Assembly: GCF_000472925.1 (NCBI RefSeq)
Contig: NZ_AXAS01000013.1
Span: 62,001-126,000, forward strand
Direction: 5' to 3'
Source: Bradyrhizobium sp. Ec3.3
Lineage (GTDB): Bacteria; Pseudomonadota; Alphaproteobacteria; Rhizobiales; Xanthobacteraceae
DNA: 64,000 nt
Below, in pieces: positions 9,020-16,945 of this stretch. The notes beneath the pieces are model-generated. The model was not told the DNA's origin and did no database searches. It was given only the letters and a program-made list of their open reading frames with translations. Position 1 is the stretch's first letter. Every line of letters starts with the position of its first letter. The translations under genes and the position numbers were made by a program.

Positions 9020-9625
9020 ATGCGACTCTTTGTTGGGCTCGGCAATCCCGGCGCGAGATACGCACGCAACCGGCACAATATCGGCTTCATGGCCGTCGAC
9101 GAGATCGCGCGGCGTCATGCCTTTGCACCATGGCGCCGCAGATTTCAGGGCGAGACCTCCGAGGGCACGTTGGGGACCGAGCGCGTCATTCTGCTCAAGC
9201 CCACGACCTACATGAACGAGTCGGGCCGCAGCGTTCAGGAAACCTCCAGCTTCTTCAAGATCGCGCCCGGCGACGTCACAGTGTTCCAGGACGAGCTCGA
9301 GCTGCCGCCGGGCAAGGTGCGGGTGAAGATCGGCGGCGGCATCGCCGGCCATAATGGTCTGCGCTCGATCTCCGCGCATATCGGCAACGAGTATCGCCGG
9401 GTGCGGCTCGGCATCGGTCATCCCGGCGTCAAGGCGATGGTCCACAGCTATGTGCTGGCGGACTTCGCCAAGGCCGACGACGAATGGGTGACGACGCTCT
9501 GCGACGCCGTTGCCGAGCACGCTGCTCTGCTCGCCAAAGGCGCGGACGCGACCTTCGCCAACAAGGTGCATCTCGCCATGCAGGCGAAGGGATTTTTGAC
9601 CAAGGACGACAACGGCAAAGAGTAG
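9020..9625 (+). CDS. pth: peptidyl-tRNA hydrolase
   Basis: 201 residues. Cleaves peptidyl-tRNA released from stalled ribosomes. Signatures: [20 protein letters not shown] (catalytic His in RHNIGF), [13 protein letters not shown], and [13 protein letters not shown] with the conserved Asn/His. GAGGGG precedes the ATG. The stop codon TAG lies within the outer end of a family A repeat, so the reading frame ends inside a repeat. Confidence 0.97.
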   Translation: MRLFVGLGNPGARYARNRHNIGFMAVDEIARRHAFAPWRRRFQGETSEGTLGTERVILLKPTTYMNESGRSVQETSSFFKIAPGDVTVFQDELELPPGKVRVKIGGGIAGHNGLRSISAHIGNEYRRVRLGIGHPGVKAMVHSYVLADFAKADDEWVTTLCDAVAEHAALLAKGADATFANKVHLAMQAKGFLTKDDNGKE

Positions 9626-9726
9626 GGTGGGTTAGCCCCGCGGCTGCGCGAAGCGCAGTCCGCTCGGCGCAACCCACCATGTCACGGCAAAATGTTGGTG
9701 GGTTACGCTTCGCTAATCCACCCTAC
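9622..9726. repeat. family A palindromic repeat (copy 2)
   Basis: Ends GTAGGGTGGGTTA and TAATCCACCCTAC with inner GTTGGTGGGTTACGCTTCGC. It overlaps the last codons of pth and fills the pth-ychF gap. Confidence 0.8.
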
Positions 9727-9746
9727 GCACTGCGTTAGAGGACACG

Positions 9747-10844
9747 ATGGGATTCAAATGCGGGATTGTCGGGTTGCCCAATGTCGGCAAGTCGACCTTG
9801 TTCAATGCGCTGACGGAGACTGCTGCGGCGCAAGCGGCGAACTATCCGTTCTGCACCATCGAGCCGAATGTCGGTGAGGTCGCGGTGCCGGATCCGCGGC
9901 TGGAGAAGCTCGCCGCGATTGCCAAGTCAGGGCAGATCATCCCGACGCGATTGACCTTCGTCGATATCGCAGGGCTCGTGCGCGGCGCTTCCAAAGGCGA
10001 AGGCCTCGGCAACCAGTTTTTGGCCAACATCCGCGAGGTCGATGCGATCGCGCATGTCGTGCGCTGCTTTGAAGATTCCGACATTACCCATGTCGAGGGC
10101 AAGATCGCCCCGCTCGCCGACATCGAGACCATCGAGACCGAGTTGATGCTCGCCGACCTCGACAGCCTCGAGAAGCGCGTCGACAACCTCACCAAGAAGG
10201 CCAAGGGCAACGACAAGGACGCCAAGGAGCAGCTCGACCTCGTCAACCGCACGCTCGTGCTGCTGCGCGACGGCAAGCCCGCGCGCCTCGTCGAGCGCAA
10301 GGCTGAGGAAGAGCGCGCCTTCTCGATGCTCGGCCTCTTGTCGTCGAAGCCCGTGCTCTATGTCTGCAACGTCGAGGAAGGCTCGGCCGCCACCGGCAAC
10401 GCTTTCTCCAAGGCAGTCGAGGAGCAGGCCGCGAAGGAGGACGCTGTCGCCGTCGTCATCTCCGCCAAAATCGAGTCCGAGATCGCGACGCTGTCAAGAG
10501 AAGAGCGCGTCGATTTCCTGGAGACGCTGGGGCTGGAAGAAGCCGGCCTCGATCGCCTGATCCGCGCCGGCTACCGGCTGCTCGATCTCATCACCTATTT
10601 CACGGTGGGACCGAAGGAGGCGCGCGCCTGGACCATCCATCGCGGCACCAAGGCGCCCGCGGCGGCCGGCGTCATCCACACCGATTTCGAGAAGGGTTTC
10701 ATCCGCGCCGAGACCATCGCCTATGACGATTATGTCGCGCTGGGCGGCGAAGCCGGCGCCCGCGATGCCGGCAAGCTGCGCCTCGAGGGCAAGGACTACA
10801 CCGTCGCCGACGGCGACGTGATGCATTTCAGGTTTAATACGTAA
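9747..10844 (+). CDS. ychF: redox-regulated ATPase YchF (Obg family)
   Basis: 365 residues. A ribosome-associated P-loop protein of the TRAFAC class that prefers ATP over GTP. G1 is GLPNVGKSTLFN (residues 8-19), the G3 region is FVDIAGLVRGASKGEGLGNQ, a coiled-coil arm follows (about 120-170), and the C-terminal TGS domain starts near 270 (DLITYFTVGPKEARAWT). GAGGA precedes the ATG. Lies between two family A repeats. Confidence 0.96.
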   Translation: MGFKCGIVGLPNVGKSTLFNALTETAAAQAANYPFCTIEPNVGEVAVPDPRLEKLAAIAKSGQIIPTRLTFVDIAGLVRGASKGEGLGNQFLANIREVDAIAHVVRCFEDSDITHVEGKIAPLADIETIETELMLADLDSLEKRVDNLTKKAKGNDKDAKEQLDLVNRTLVLLRDGKPARLVERKAEEERAFSMLGLLSSKPVLYVCNVEEGSAATGNAFSKAVEEQAAKEDAVAVVISAKIESEIATLSREERVDFLETLGLEEAGLDRLIRAGYRLLDLITYFTVGPKEARAWTIHRGTKAPAAAGVIHTDFEKGFIRAETIAYDDYVALGGEAGARDAGKLRLEGKDYTVADGDVMHFRFNT

Positions 10845-10857
10845 ATTCTGTGGGACT

Positions 10858-10944
10858 CGTAGGGCGGGTTAGCGAAGCGTAACCCACCACTTCTCCCGCG
10901 GTGATGAAAGCGGTGGGTTACGCCTTCGGCTAACCCACCCTACG
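10858..10944. repeat. family A palindromic repeat (copy 3)
   Basis: Ends CGTAGGGCGGGTTA and TAACCCACCCTACG, with inner AGCGAAGCGTAACCCACC and GGTGGGTTACGCCTTCGGCT. It separates the convergent ychF and DUF4282 genes and may terminate both. Confidence 0.85.
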
Positions 10945-10958
10945 CATCTGCGCTTGCC

Positions 10959-11252
10959 TCAGCGCATCCCGCCCTGGTCGCGGATGGCGCCGAGATGCTC
11001 GTTGATGCGGAACACGATCAGGATGAACTCCGCGACAATGCGCGAGAACACGATGCCGACGATGACGCTCGCAATCGACGAGAGCACCACGAGAAAGCCG
11101 CCGAACGGGCTGATCGCCATCGCTGCGAGCCCAGAAAAGATGCCGGAGATGCCGAACAGGCAGATCAGCGCCATCACCAGCCAGTAGAAGGTCTTGATGA
11201 TGGTCGGCGTGATGAAGCGGTCCCACTGAAACAGGTCGCTGAATGTGAACAT
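10959..11252 (-). CDS. small DUF4282 membrane protein
   Basis: 97 residues. The start MFTFSDLFQWDRFITPTIIK is typical of DUF4282; two or three hydrophobic segments follow (FYWLVMALICLFGISGIFSG, FLVVLSSIASVIVGIVFSRI), then a short charged tail NEHLGAIRDQGGMR. Function unknown. The ATG at 11252 is preceded by GGGGGAGAG; a longer frame to 11378 exists but lacks this and overlaps the promoter region of the divergent MaoC gene. Confidence 0.8.
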   Translation of the reverse strand: MFTFSDLFQWDRFITPTIIKTFYWLVMALICLFGISGIFSGLAAMAISPFGGFLVVLSSIASVIVGIVFSRIVAEFILIVFRINEHLGAIRDQGGMR

Positions 11253-11407
11253 CTCTCTCCCCCGGCAAATCGGGCCTGACCCGCGTCCATCCGACTCAGG
11301 GCAGGCAAGCCCTGCCGCATCGAATGTAGCACGAGCCATGCGGGCGGGCGGGTTGAGATTGCCGCAAAGTGCGGCCACAATCTGTCATCCCCGCTGATCT
11401 CACCAAG

Positions 11408-11860
11408 ATGACCCTGACCTTCGAAGACTTTCCCACCGGCCGTTTCGGCACGTTCGGCCCGCGCCATGTCAGCCGCGACGAGATTTTGGCCTTTGCCGCT
11501 GAGTTCGATCCGCAGCCGATGCACCTCGACGAGGAAGCTGCCAGCAAGAGCATGCTCAAGGGCCTGTCCGGCTCGGGCTGGCATCTCTGCTCGCTGATGA
11601 TGCGAATGATGGCCGACGGCTTCATCACCCGCGCAGCCTCGCTCGGCTCGCCCGGCGTCGACGAGGTGCGCTGGCTCTCTCCTTTAAGGCCCGGCGATGA
11701 ACTGACTCTCGACGTCGACGTGTTGGAGGCGCGCGCCTCGAAGAGCCGGCCCGAACTCGGCATCGTCAAGTTCAAATGCACCGCCCGCAATTCGCGCGGC
11801 GAAGCGCTGTGCGAGATGACCTCCCCGATCCTGATCAAGCGGCGCGAAGGGCTCAAGTGA
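11408..11860 (+). CDS. MaoC family dehydratase (first of a pair)
   Basis: 150 residues, single hotdog domain. MaoC-type enzymes hydrate enoyl-CoA to 3-hydroxyacyl-CoA. The hydratase motif is visible as AAEFDPQPMHLDEEAAS, with the catalytic Asp and His in FDPQPMH, then GLSGSGWHLCSLMMRM. The start MTLTFEDFPTGRFGTFGPRH fits the family; the Shine-Dalgarno is weak. The stop TGA shares a base with the next gene's ATG, so the two are coupled. Confidence 0.85.
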   Translation: MTLTFEDFPTGRFGTFGPRHVSRDEILAFAAEFDPQPMHLDEEAASKSMLKGLSGSGWHLCSLMMRMMADGFITRAASLGSPGVDEVRWLSPLRPGDELTLDVDVLEARASKSRPELGIVKFKCTARNSRGEALCEMTSPILIKRREGLK

Positions 11861-12342
11861 TGCGGTTCTTCGAAGACATACCGATCGGCCTGCGCCGCGA
11901 GATCGGCTCCTACACGTTCACCGCAGAAGCCATCAAGACCTTCGCCGCGAAATTCGATCCGCAGCGTTTTCACCTCGACGAGGAAGAGGGCAAGAACTCG
12001 CTGTTCGGCGGGCTCGCCGCGTCCGGCTGGCATGTCGGCTCCGCCTGCATGAGCCTGCTCGTCGCTGATGGCCAGCGCCTTGCGAGGGAAGCTGCCGCAC
12101 GTGGCGAGAAGATTGCGGTGTGGGGGCCGTCACCAGGGTTTCGCGACCTGCGCTGGATCAAGCCGGTGCTCGCAGGTGATGTGGTGAGCTTCGTCAGCGA
12201 AGTCACCGACAAGCGCGTCTCCGCCTCGCGCCCCGGCTGGGGCATCCTGCAAGGCATCACGACCGGTACCAACCAGCGCGGCGAACAGGTGTACGCGATC
12301 ACCACGACCGCCTTTGTGCCGATGCGCGGGCAGGGCGGTTAG
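11860..12342 (+). CDS. MaoC family dehydratase (second of a pair)
   Basis: 160 residues. Same architecture as its upstream neighbour: RFFEDIPIGLRREIGSYTF, then AAKFDPQRFHLDEEEGKN with catalytic Asp/His, then GLAASGWHVGSACMSL and a C-terminal DLRWIKPVLAGDVV. The ATG at 11860 overlaps the preceding stop (TGATG). Both copies keep the catalytic pair, so this looks like two active hotdog proteins, perhaps a heteromer; the acyl-CoA substrate is unknown. Confidence 0.87.
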   Translation: MRFFEDIPIGLRREIGSYTFTAEAIKTFAAKFDPQRFHLDEEEGKNSLFGGLAASGWHVGSACMSLLVADGQRLAREAAARGEKIAVWGPSPGFRDLRWIKPVLAGDVVSFVSEVTDKRVSASRPGWGILQGITTGTNQRGEQVYAITTTAFVPMRGQGG

Positions 12343-12536
12343 ACCAGTTCCAATCTGAACGGCCAAAATGCGCGGCAAGTGTTGCCCGCGCGCTATGGAC
12401 GGAATTGGCGCTCGCTGCCATAAGCCTCGCCATGCGGTTCGTCGCGAAGCATTTCGCGGAACCATTGATTTGCTAACCAATTGTGAACCTGTCGCTGTCT
12501 ATTTGAACCAACGGGATAGGACAGGGAACGAGGACC

Positions 12537-12683
12537 ATGGCAGACCGCGGCGCACTCAAGCTGGTCGGATTCATCTTCGCCACCGCGACGCTCGCGGTGA
12601 TGCTGATTGCCGGCATGGTGGTGCGGGGCTATGCCGATGGCGGCTATACGCTCGAAGCCTCGACCGTCGCGGCGGATCGCTAA
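12537..12683 (+). CDS. small single-pass membrane protein (48 aa)
   Basis: MADRGALKLVGFIFATATLA begins this 48-residue protein; residues 8-29 are a hydrophobic helix (VGFIFATATLAVMLIAGMVV) followed by a short polar tail. ACGAGG precedes the ATG. Codon use resembles neighbouring genes. Unknown function; too short for easy family assignment. Confidence 0.65.
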   Translation: MADRGALKLVGFIFATATLAVMLIAGMVVRGYADGGYTLEASTVAADR

Positions 12684-12725
12684 CGGTTCATTAACCCATC
12701 ATTCGCCGGCGCGAGGCGAGCCGTT

Positions 12726-12863
12726 TCATCGGCTGTAGACCAGCGCCAGAATCACAATCGCGACCACCAGCAGCCCGACAAAGCGGATCATGATCGTGCC
12801 GAACTGCGTCGGCGCAGGGCGCAGCGGGATGGGGTCCGTGGTCTCGGGCCGAATGCTTTCCAT
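12726..12863 (-). CDS. small single-pass membrane protein (45 aa)
   Basis: 45 residues beginning MESIRPETTDPIPLRPAPTQ, with a Pro-rich head and a C-terminal hydrophobic helix (FVGLLVVAIVILALVY, about 28-43) ending YSR. CAGGGGA precedes the ATG. Convergent with the 48-residue gene. A real but uncharacterised tail-anchored-like protein is the best reading. Confidence 0.55.
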   Translation of the reverse strand: MESIRPETTDPIPLRPAPTQFGTIMIRFVGLLVVAIVILALVYSR

Positions 12864-13126
12864 CTGAAACTGTCCCCTGCCAAGGCCCGAAAAAAAGGGG
12901 CCCGTGAATGCGGCGCTAGGCTTTGGTCGCGGCGGGACTGTGGAAAGTTCAAATCAAGATTTCGCGGGTGGGAGCTGCAAAGCTTGCCACATTCTCGGTC
13001 GTCATGCCCCGCGAAGGAGGGGCATCCAGTACGCCGAGGCCCATCCATATTCGTCGCCGCCTCTGGAATATTGGATCACCCGCCTTCGCGGGTGATGACG
13101 CCTGCAATGGGGACGCGCATCTCCCA
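12864..13126. other. intergenic stretch with family E repeat
   Basis: Holds the presumed promoter of the 45-residue gene (12864-12960) and the family E palindrome; no gene was recognised. Confidence 0.5.
13001..13099. repeat. family E palindromic repeat
   Basis: Ends GTCATGCCCCGCGAAG and CTTCGCGGGTGATGAC form an inverted repeat around a CCAGTACGCCG-containing core. A shorter relative, GTGCCCCGCGAAGGCGGGGCAC, is at 60802-60827. Confidence 0.75.
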
Positions 13127-13163
13127 AAATAAAACCGCCGCGCTCCCTTGGGAACGCGGCGGT
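13127..13163 (-). terminator. intrinsic terminator of the 13184-13600 gene
   Basis: On the minus strand CCGCCGCG and CGCGGCGG pair in an 8-bp stem (plus-strand arms 13135-13142 and 13155-13162) followed by TTTTATTTT, 20 bases after the stop. Confidence 0.8.
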
Positions 13164-13183
13164 CAAAGCGTTGTGGACTGCGA

Positions 13184-13600
13184 TCAGCTGTTGCGCAGGC
13201 CGTCGGCGGCGCGCTTCCACTGCGCGACGTTGTCGGAGATCATGCGGGTCGACTTCATCGCGGCCTGGCTGAGCTGGGCGTAGCCGGATATCTCGCGCTG
13301 GACGCGCTGGCCTTCGGCATGCAGGAGATCGCGCAGGCTCTCGAGCTCGGAGATCAGGTTCTCGATTTCGGCGAGCGAAGTGCCGGCGACGCGCTGGATC
13401 AGCGAGTTGACGTTGGTGACGGTCGCTTCCGCCGACGCATCGAGCGCCGGCTCGCTGCCCGCGGCCGGACGGCGCAGATAGGCGATGTCGTTGCGCACGA
13501 AGTCGCGGATGCCGGCCTCGACTTCCGTGACCGCGGCGAGGTTGCTGTCGGCGACCTCGGTCTCAGTTGATTCAATCTTTTCCGAACGAATGGCGTTCAT
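13184..13600 (-). CDS. hypothetical helical protein (138 aa)
   Basis: 138 residues, acidic and almost all helical: heptad-like stretches cover about 50-135 (AEIENLISELESLRDLLHAE and the following helix). No signal peptide. The pattern resembles small phasin- or coiled-coil-type proteins but lacks a diagnostic motif, so no function is assigned. It has its own terminator downstream and no co-directional partner close by. Confidence 0.75.
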   Translation of the reverse strand: MNAIRSEKIESTETEVADSNLAAVTEVEAGIRDFVRNDIAYLRRPAAGSEPALDASAEATVTNVNSLIQRVAGTSLAEIENLISELESLRDLLHAEGQRVQREISGYAQLSQAAMKSTRMISDNVAQWKRAADGLRNS

Positions 13601-13757
13601 CGTTGTTCCCCTGTTCGCGTTGAGCGCAGCGCGAGTGTCCCCCGCACGACGACGTCTGTAAGGCGAAGGGCATCAGGGCGTCCGATTTTGACCGCATATG
13701 GGCGTAGATGCGGCAAGGATCGACCATTCGGCGGCTTTGCCGTGGCGGTGTTGTCGA

Positions 13758-13871
13758 CCTCTCCCCGTTCTTACGGGGAGAGGGTTGGGGTGAGGGGCTG
13801 CTTCCGCAGATTCGGCGACAGTCGGACGCGCTCCGCGCGCATTCCGGCCTCTCCCCGCAGGCGGGGAGAGG
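13758..13871. repeat. family B palindromic repeat (copy 1)
   Basis: Left half: hairpin CCTCTCCCCGTTCTTACGGG-GAGAGG then GGGGTGAGGGG. Right half: hairpin GCCTCTCCCCGCAGGCGGGG. Between the genes at 13600 and 13880; ends 9 bases from the stop of the secreted protein gene. Confidence 0.85.
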
Positions 13872-13879
13872 CGAAGACC

Positions 13880-14788
13880 TCACCAGCTCTTCTTGAACCC
13901 GGCCGTCAGGCTCTTGTTCGTGGTGCCCTGCGCGGTCTCGCCGACGGAGCCGGAGACGGTGACGTTGTCGAACAGCTTCTGCTCGGCGCCGACCTTGCGC
14001 AGCCATTTGTCATCGGTGGTCGACATGGTCTGGCCGGCAACGAGGCTCGTTCCGGTCTCGCCGAAGGTGACCTTGGCGGACTGGTCGGTCTCGTAGTTGC
14101 GCGTGGTGCGGCCGGCAATGCCCGGGATCGGCGTCGTGCCTTGCTGGTTGACGCTGTACCCGTTCTGCAGCGTCAGGGAATGCTCGTCCGACAGCGGCAC
14201 CGATTTGCTGAGCGAGGCGCCGAGCTTGCTGCTTTCGGCGCCGGGATCGACACGGGCTTCCACCGCGGTCTTGTCCCAGATCGAGCCCGCACCCGGCGCG
14301 GTCACCGTCGCCCAGGCGCTGCCGGAGGATTGCGGCACGCTGCCGCCATTGGCGGCCTTCTCCGCCAAAAGCTCGGACATCGTGGTGGGCTCGCGCGTCA
14401 CCGTCATGTCGGCGCCGACCTGGGTGTCCCAGAACGGGGTGACCGATTGCTTCACCGTTACCGCCGATGTGCCGTTGGCGCGCCGGTCGTTCGACCAGTT
14501 CGGCCCGCCATTGGCGGTCGCCTGCGCGCGCTTCTTCGCCGCCATCAACTCGTTGAGCGTGGCGGCGTCGATATTGAGCTGGCTCCAGTCGAGCTTGTCG
14601 ACGTCGATGCCCTTGAGCACGTCGGGATCGTTGACGTCGGCCGCTTCCTCGGCCTCCTCGGGCGCGGCTGCGGCCTGGTCGGGCTGCATCGGTACGATCT
14701 GCGCCGGTGCCACCGTCATGGACGCCAACACGAACACGGCCGCCAGCAGCGGCAGCCTGGTCCAGCTCAACCCTGTCGAGAATTCCAT
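13880..14788 (-). CDS. secreted protein, possible outer-membrane barrel
   Basis: 302 residues from the ATG at 14788 (MEFSTGLSWTRLPLLAAVFV), which starts a clear signal peptide ending TVAPAQ. An acidic Ala/Glu-rich linker (about 35-60) follows, then Ser/Thr-rich alternating segments such as VTVKQSVTPFW and HSLTLQNGYSVNQ, and the C-terminus ends GFKKSW, an aromatic terminal residue as in many beta-barrels. An upstream in-frame start at 14905 would bury the signal peptide. Unknown function; conserved-hypothetical in style. Confidence 0.7.
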   Translation of the reverse strand: MEFSTGLSWTRLPLLAAVFVLASMTVAPAQIVPMQPDQAAAAPEEAEEAADVNDPDVLKGIDVDKLDWSQLNIDAATLNELMAAKKRAQATANGGPNWSNDRRANGTSAVTVKQSVTPFWDTQVGADMTVTREPTTMSELLAEKAANGGSVPQSSGSAWATVTAPGAGSIWDKTAVEARVDPGAESSKLGASLSKSVPLSDEHSLTLQNGYSVNQQGTTPIPGIAGRTTRNYETDQSAKVTFGETGTSLVAGQTMSTTDDKWLRKVGAEQKLFDNVTVSGSVGETAQGTTNKSLTAGFKKSW

Positions 14789-15058
14789 CGTCCTGCCCGC
14801 AAGCCCGGCGCATGATCGGGAAAACTGTGCGGGTTTTCCGGCTCGATCATGCGTTTCATTCCGCGTCCACGATGCGGAGATATCGTCGCAAAATTGTGGC
14901 GGCAAGGGGCGGGCGAAACGTCACATCACAGCGAAGACCAACGGGCCGCGCGCGCTAAGCGCGCGCCCGGCGACATGGGAAGCGACCCGGCGGGGCTGGC
15001 GGCCAGGTGCTCACGCGCACGTCATCGGGCCCGGGAATGACGGGACCCGTTGGTGCCC

Positions 15059-15499
15059 TCACCCCACCCGGCTCATCTTCGGCAGATGAATGGGACGGCC
15101 GAGCGCCTGCTCGACGAGATCAAAGGTGTCGATCAGCACGCGCATGTTGAGCAGCCTGCCGGCCTTGAACTGCGCGAACTGCGCCACCCGCAGCGAGATC
15201 GGCTTGTCCGAATCGAGCGCCGTGAGCGAATAGCGCAGCATGGACGAGGCGGAATCCACGCCCAGCATGATGGTCTCGCGGTCGAAGCGGCGGACGCGGA
15301 AATTGTCCGCGATCTGGCGGATGACGTCGAGCACGGCGTCCTTGCCCTGGCGGGCGCCGAGAAACGGAAACATGTCGATCGGGCCGTAGACCGCCCAGTC
15401 GACGTCCTCGTCGATCAGGGTCTCGAGATCCTCAAACTGCCGGTCGTTGATCGCGCCATGCAACGCGCGCGAGAAACGCCAGAGACTATGCTCTGTCAT
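15059..15499 (-). CDS. NTF2-like / SnoaL-like protein
   Basis: 146 residues, the alpha+beta cone fold of the SnoaL/ketosteroid isomerase superfamily: N-terminal helices (LWRFSRALHGAINDRQFEDL), DVDWAVYGPIDMFPFLG, and a C-terminal strand block. The end, IDTFDLVEQALGRPI, is clearly homologous to the end of the product at 16196-16645 (IDSYDLVQQVLEREI). Enzymatic role unknown. Confidence 0.8.
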   Translation of the reverse strand: MTEHSLWRFSRALHGAINDRQFEDLETLIDEDVDWAVYGPIDMFPFLGARQGKDAVLDVIRQIADNFRVRRFDRETIMLGVDSASSMLRYSLTALDSDKPISLRVAQFAQFKAGRLLNMRVLIDTFDLVEQALGRPIHLPKMSRVG

Positions 15500-15530
15500 T
15501 TGGGTCGTTCCTGAAACTGGCTAGCAAAAA

Positions 15531-15569
15531 ACGAAAACAACCCCATGCACAGTAGGCGTCGCGGGGTTG
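15531..15569 (-). terminator. candidate intrinsic terminator after the 15681 gene
   Basis: CAACCCC (15538-15544) pairs with GGGGTTG (15563-15569) over an 18-base loop; read on the minus strand the stem is followed by TTTTCGTTTTTTG. Confidence 0.5.
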
Positions 15570-15606
15570 CTGAATTCGTTCGTACGCAAACAAATAAGCC
15601 TGGCAC

Positions 15607-15631
15607 GCGAAAACGCAATTCACGTTTTCGC
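15607..15631. promoter_or_regulatory. perfect inverted repeat, possible operator
   Basis: GCGAAAACG and CGTTTTCGC, a perfect 9-bp inverted repeat with a 7-base spacer. No T-run follows, so a protein-binding site or transcript hairpin is possible. Confidence 0.35.
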
Positions 15632-15680
15632 CATGCACAATTGAGTGCGCTTTGTGAAATTTACAATAGAACCCCGTAAT

Positions 15681-15947
15681 TTACCGGTCGGTCCGGGGCA
15701 CGGGTTCCCGCTGGACGGCGATCGCGTCGTCGCGCATCGCCAGCAGGCCGAACAGCACGCCGCCGGCGATCCCGCCGATCCCGGCCCCCAGGGGCATGAA
15801 GGTGAAGAACACCAGCATGCCGCTATAGCCCTCGAAATTCGTGGTCTTGAAGATTTCGACCCAGGCGAGCCCGGCTCCGATGCCCAGCGCAGCCCCGCCA
15901 AGCGACCCCAGAAACAGCCCCAAAAAGGCAAGCAACGCGATCTTCAT
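15681..15947 (-). CDS. small membrane protein (88 aa)
   Basis: 88 residues from the ATG at 15947. Two Gly-rich hydrophobic segments, MKIALLAFLGLFLGSLGGAA with its continuation, and LVFFTFMPLGAGIGGIAGGV, are followed by a charged tail (MRDDAIAVQREPVPRTDR). Gly-zipper-like spacing suggests tight helix packing. The ribosome-binding site is weak. It lies between two NTF2-like genes on the same strand. Function unknown. Confidence 0.65.
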   Translation of the reverse strand: MKIALLAFLGLFLGSLGGAALGIGAGLAWVEIFKTTNFEGYSGMLVFFTFMPLGAGIGGIAGGVLFGLLAMRDDAIAVQREPVPRTDR

Positions 15948-16098
15948 AGGCCCGGACTCAAGTTGGCCGGCGTCCACAACGCCCCGAGGTGGGTCGGGGG
16001 AGGGAAGAGCGAGGTTCAATTCTAACTCTCGCTTGCGGGAGGGTTGGGTGTTTTCATGAGCATGGGCCTCGGTGATCGAGCGACACTTCATCCACAGC

Positions 16099-16177
16099 GT
16101 CATTGCGAGCGAAGCGAAGCAATCCAGACTGTCTCCGCGGAGGGAGTCTGGATTGCGCAAGAGCTCCTCGCAATGAC
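16099..16177. repeat. family D palindromic repeat (copy 1)
   Basis: Ends GTCATTGCGAGCGAAGC.. and ..GAGCTCCTCGCAATGAC, with inner AATCCAGACT/AGTCTGGATT arms around CTCCGCGGAG. A second copy is at 62715-62798; a decayed trace may lie at 25340-25385. Confidence 0.85.
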
Positions 16178-16195
16178 AAGGTGATAGAAGCCTCG

Positions 16196-16645
16196 CTACC
16201 CTCCCACCGGCTCCCCCACGATCAGCGGGCCGATCTCGCGCTCGAGCACCTGCTGCACCAGGTCGTAGGAATCGATGATCTCGCGGATCTCCGATACGAG
16301 CCCGTCGCGCAGCGAATAGAACACGGCCATGTCGACCTGCACGATGCGCTCGTTGGTCCGCTTCCTGAAGAAGGTGCGCAAGTACGTCGCGACCTGATCG
16401 CCCTCGGCGACGACGCGCTCCGGCTCGTGGCGGATCTCGGAATAGCGCGACCACACCGTCTGCCAGAGTTTTCGCAGCTCGGCCTTGCCGTGCCGCGGCA
16501 CCATGTGCGGCAGCACGTCGATCGGTGCGTGAGTGAGGAAGTCGACGTCGTCGGTGCAGCATGCCAGCGCGGCATCGAGATCGCCGCGCGCAAAAGTCTC
16601 GAGGAGATGCAGCACGCGCTGCCTGTTCAAGCTCTCAACCGTCAT
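16196..16645 (-). CDS. NTF2-like / SnoaL-like protein (second copy)
   Basis: 149 residues from the ATG at 16645, preceded by GAGGGGCGGAG. Pattern: MTVESLNRQRVLHLLETFAR, GDLDAALACCTDDVDFLTHA, PIDVLPHMVPRHGKAELRKL, as in SnoaL-like polyketide-cyclase-fold proteins. Homologous to the product at 15059-15499. A longer frame to 16777 lacks a start signal. Role unknown. Confidence 0.82.
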   Translation of the reverse strand: MTVESLNRQRVLHLLETFARGDLDAALACCTDDVDFLTHAPIDVLPHMVPRHGKAELRKLWQTVWSRYSEIRHEPERVVAEGDQVATYLRTFFRKRTNERIVQVDMAVFYSLRDGLVSEIREIIDSYDLVQQVLEREIGPLIVGEPVGG

Positions 16646-16876
16646 GCTCCGCCGCCCCTCATTTGCCCGCGCATAGCAAACGCTATCGCGGCCTGCCCGA
16701 TCCCAGCAATCCGCAAAAACACCGAGGATTGCAGAGGTTTTGACGCGGCGGTGCAATACCAGGTTCATGGTGTGCAATTGTACATTGTGTGACTATTTTC
16801 CTGCGCGGGTTCGTGTGCGATAGGGCCATGGGGCAATGGCGCAGCAGGCTTGTCGATGGCGCGCGACGCCGGGCAC

Positions 16877-16891
16877 GTGAGCCAGCTCACA
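16877..16891 (+). promoter_or_regulatory. CRP/FNR-type palindrome
   Basis: GTGAGCCAGCTCAC is a perfect 6-bp inverted repeat and, with its flanks, reads CGTGA-N6-TCACA, close to the CRP consensus. It lies 55 bases upstream of the ATG at 16946, between divergent genes. Confidence 0.4.
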
Positions 16892-16945
16892 TCAGGCGAC
16901 GCCGGCTGGGGTTAGTGTCATACGCGTGTCATCAGGGAAACACGT

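Noticed and set aside
8105..9571. Long minus-strand open frame antisense to rplY and pth
   Set aside because: The plus-strand genes match known families in full; the antisense frame is Arg/His/Asp-rich with no motif, an expected shadow in high-GC DNA.
15601..15617. Possible sigma-54 promoter (TGGCACG...)
   Set aside because: The -24 half fits but the -12 half reads ACGCA instead of TTGCA.
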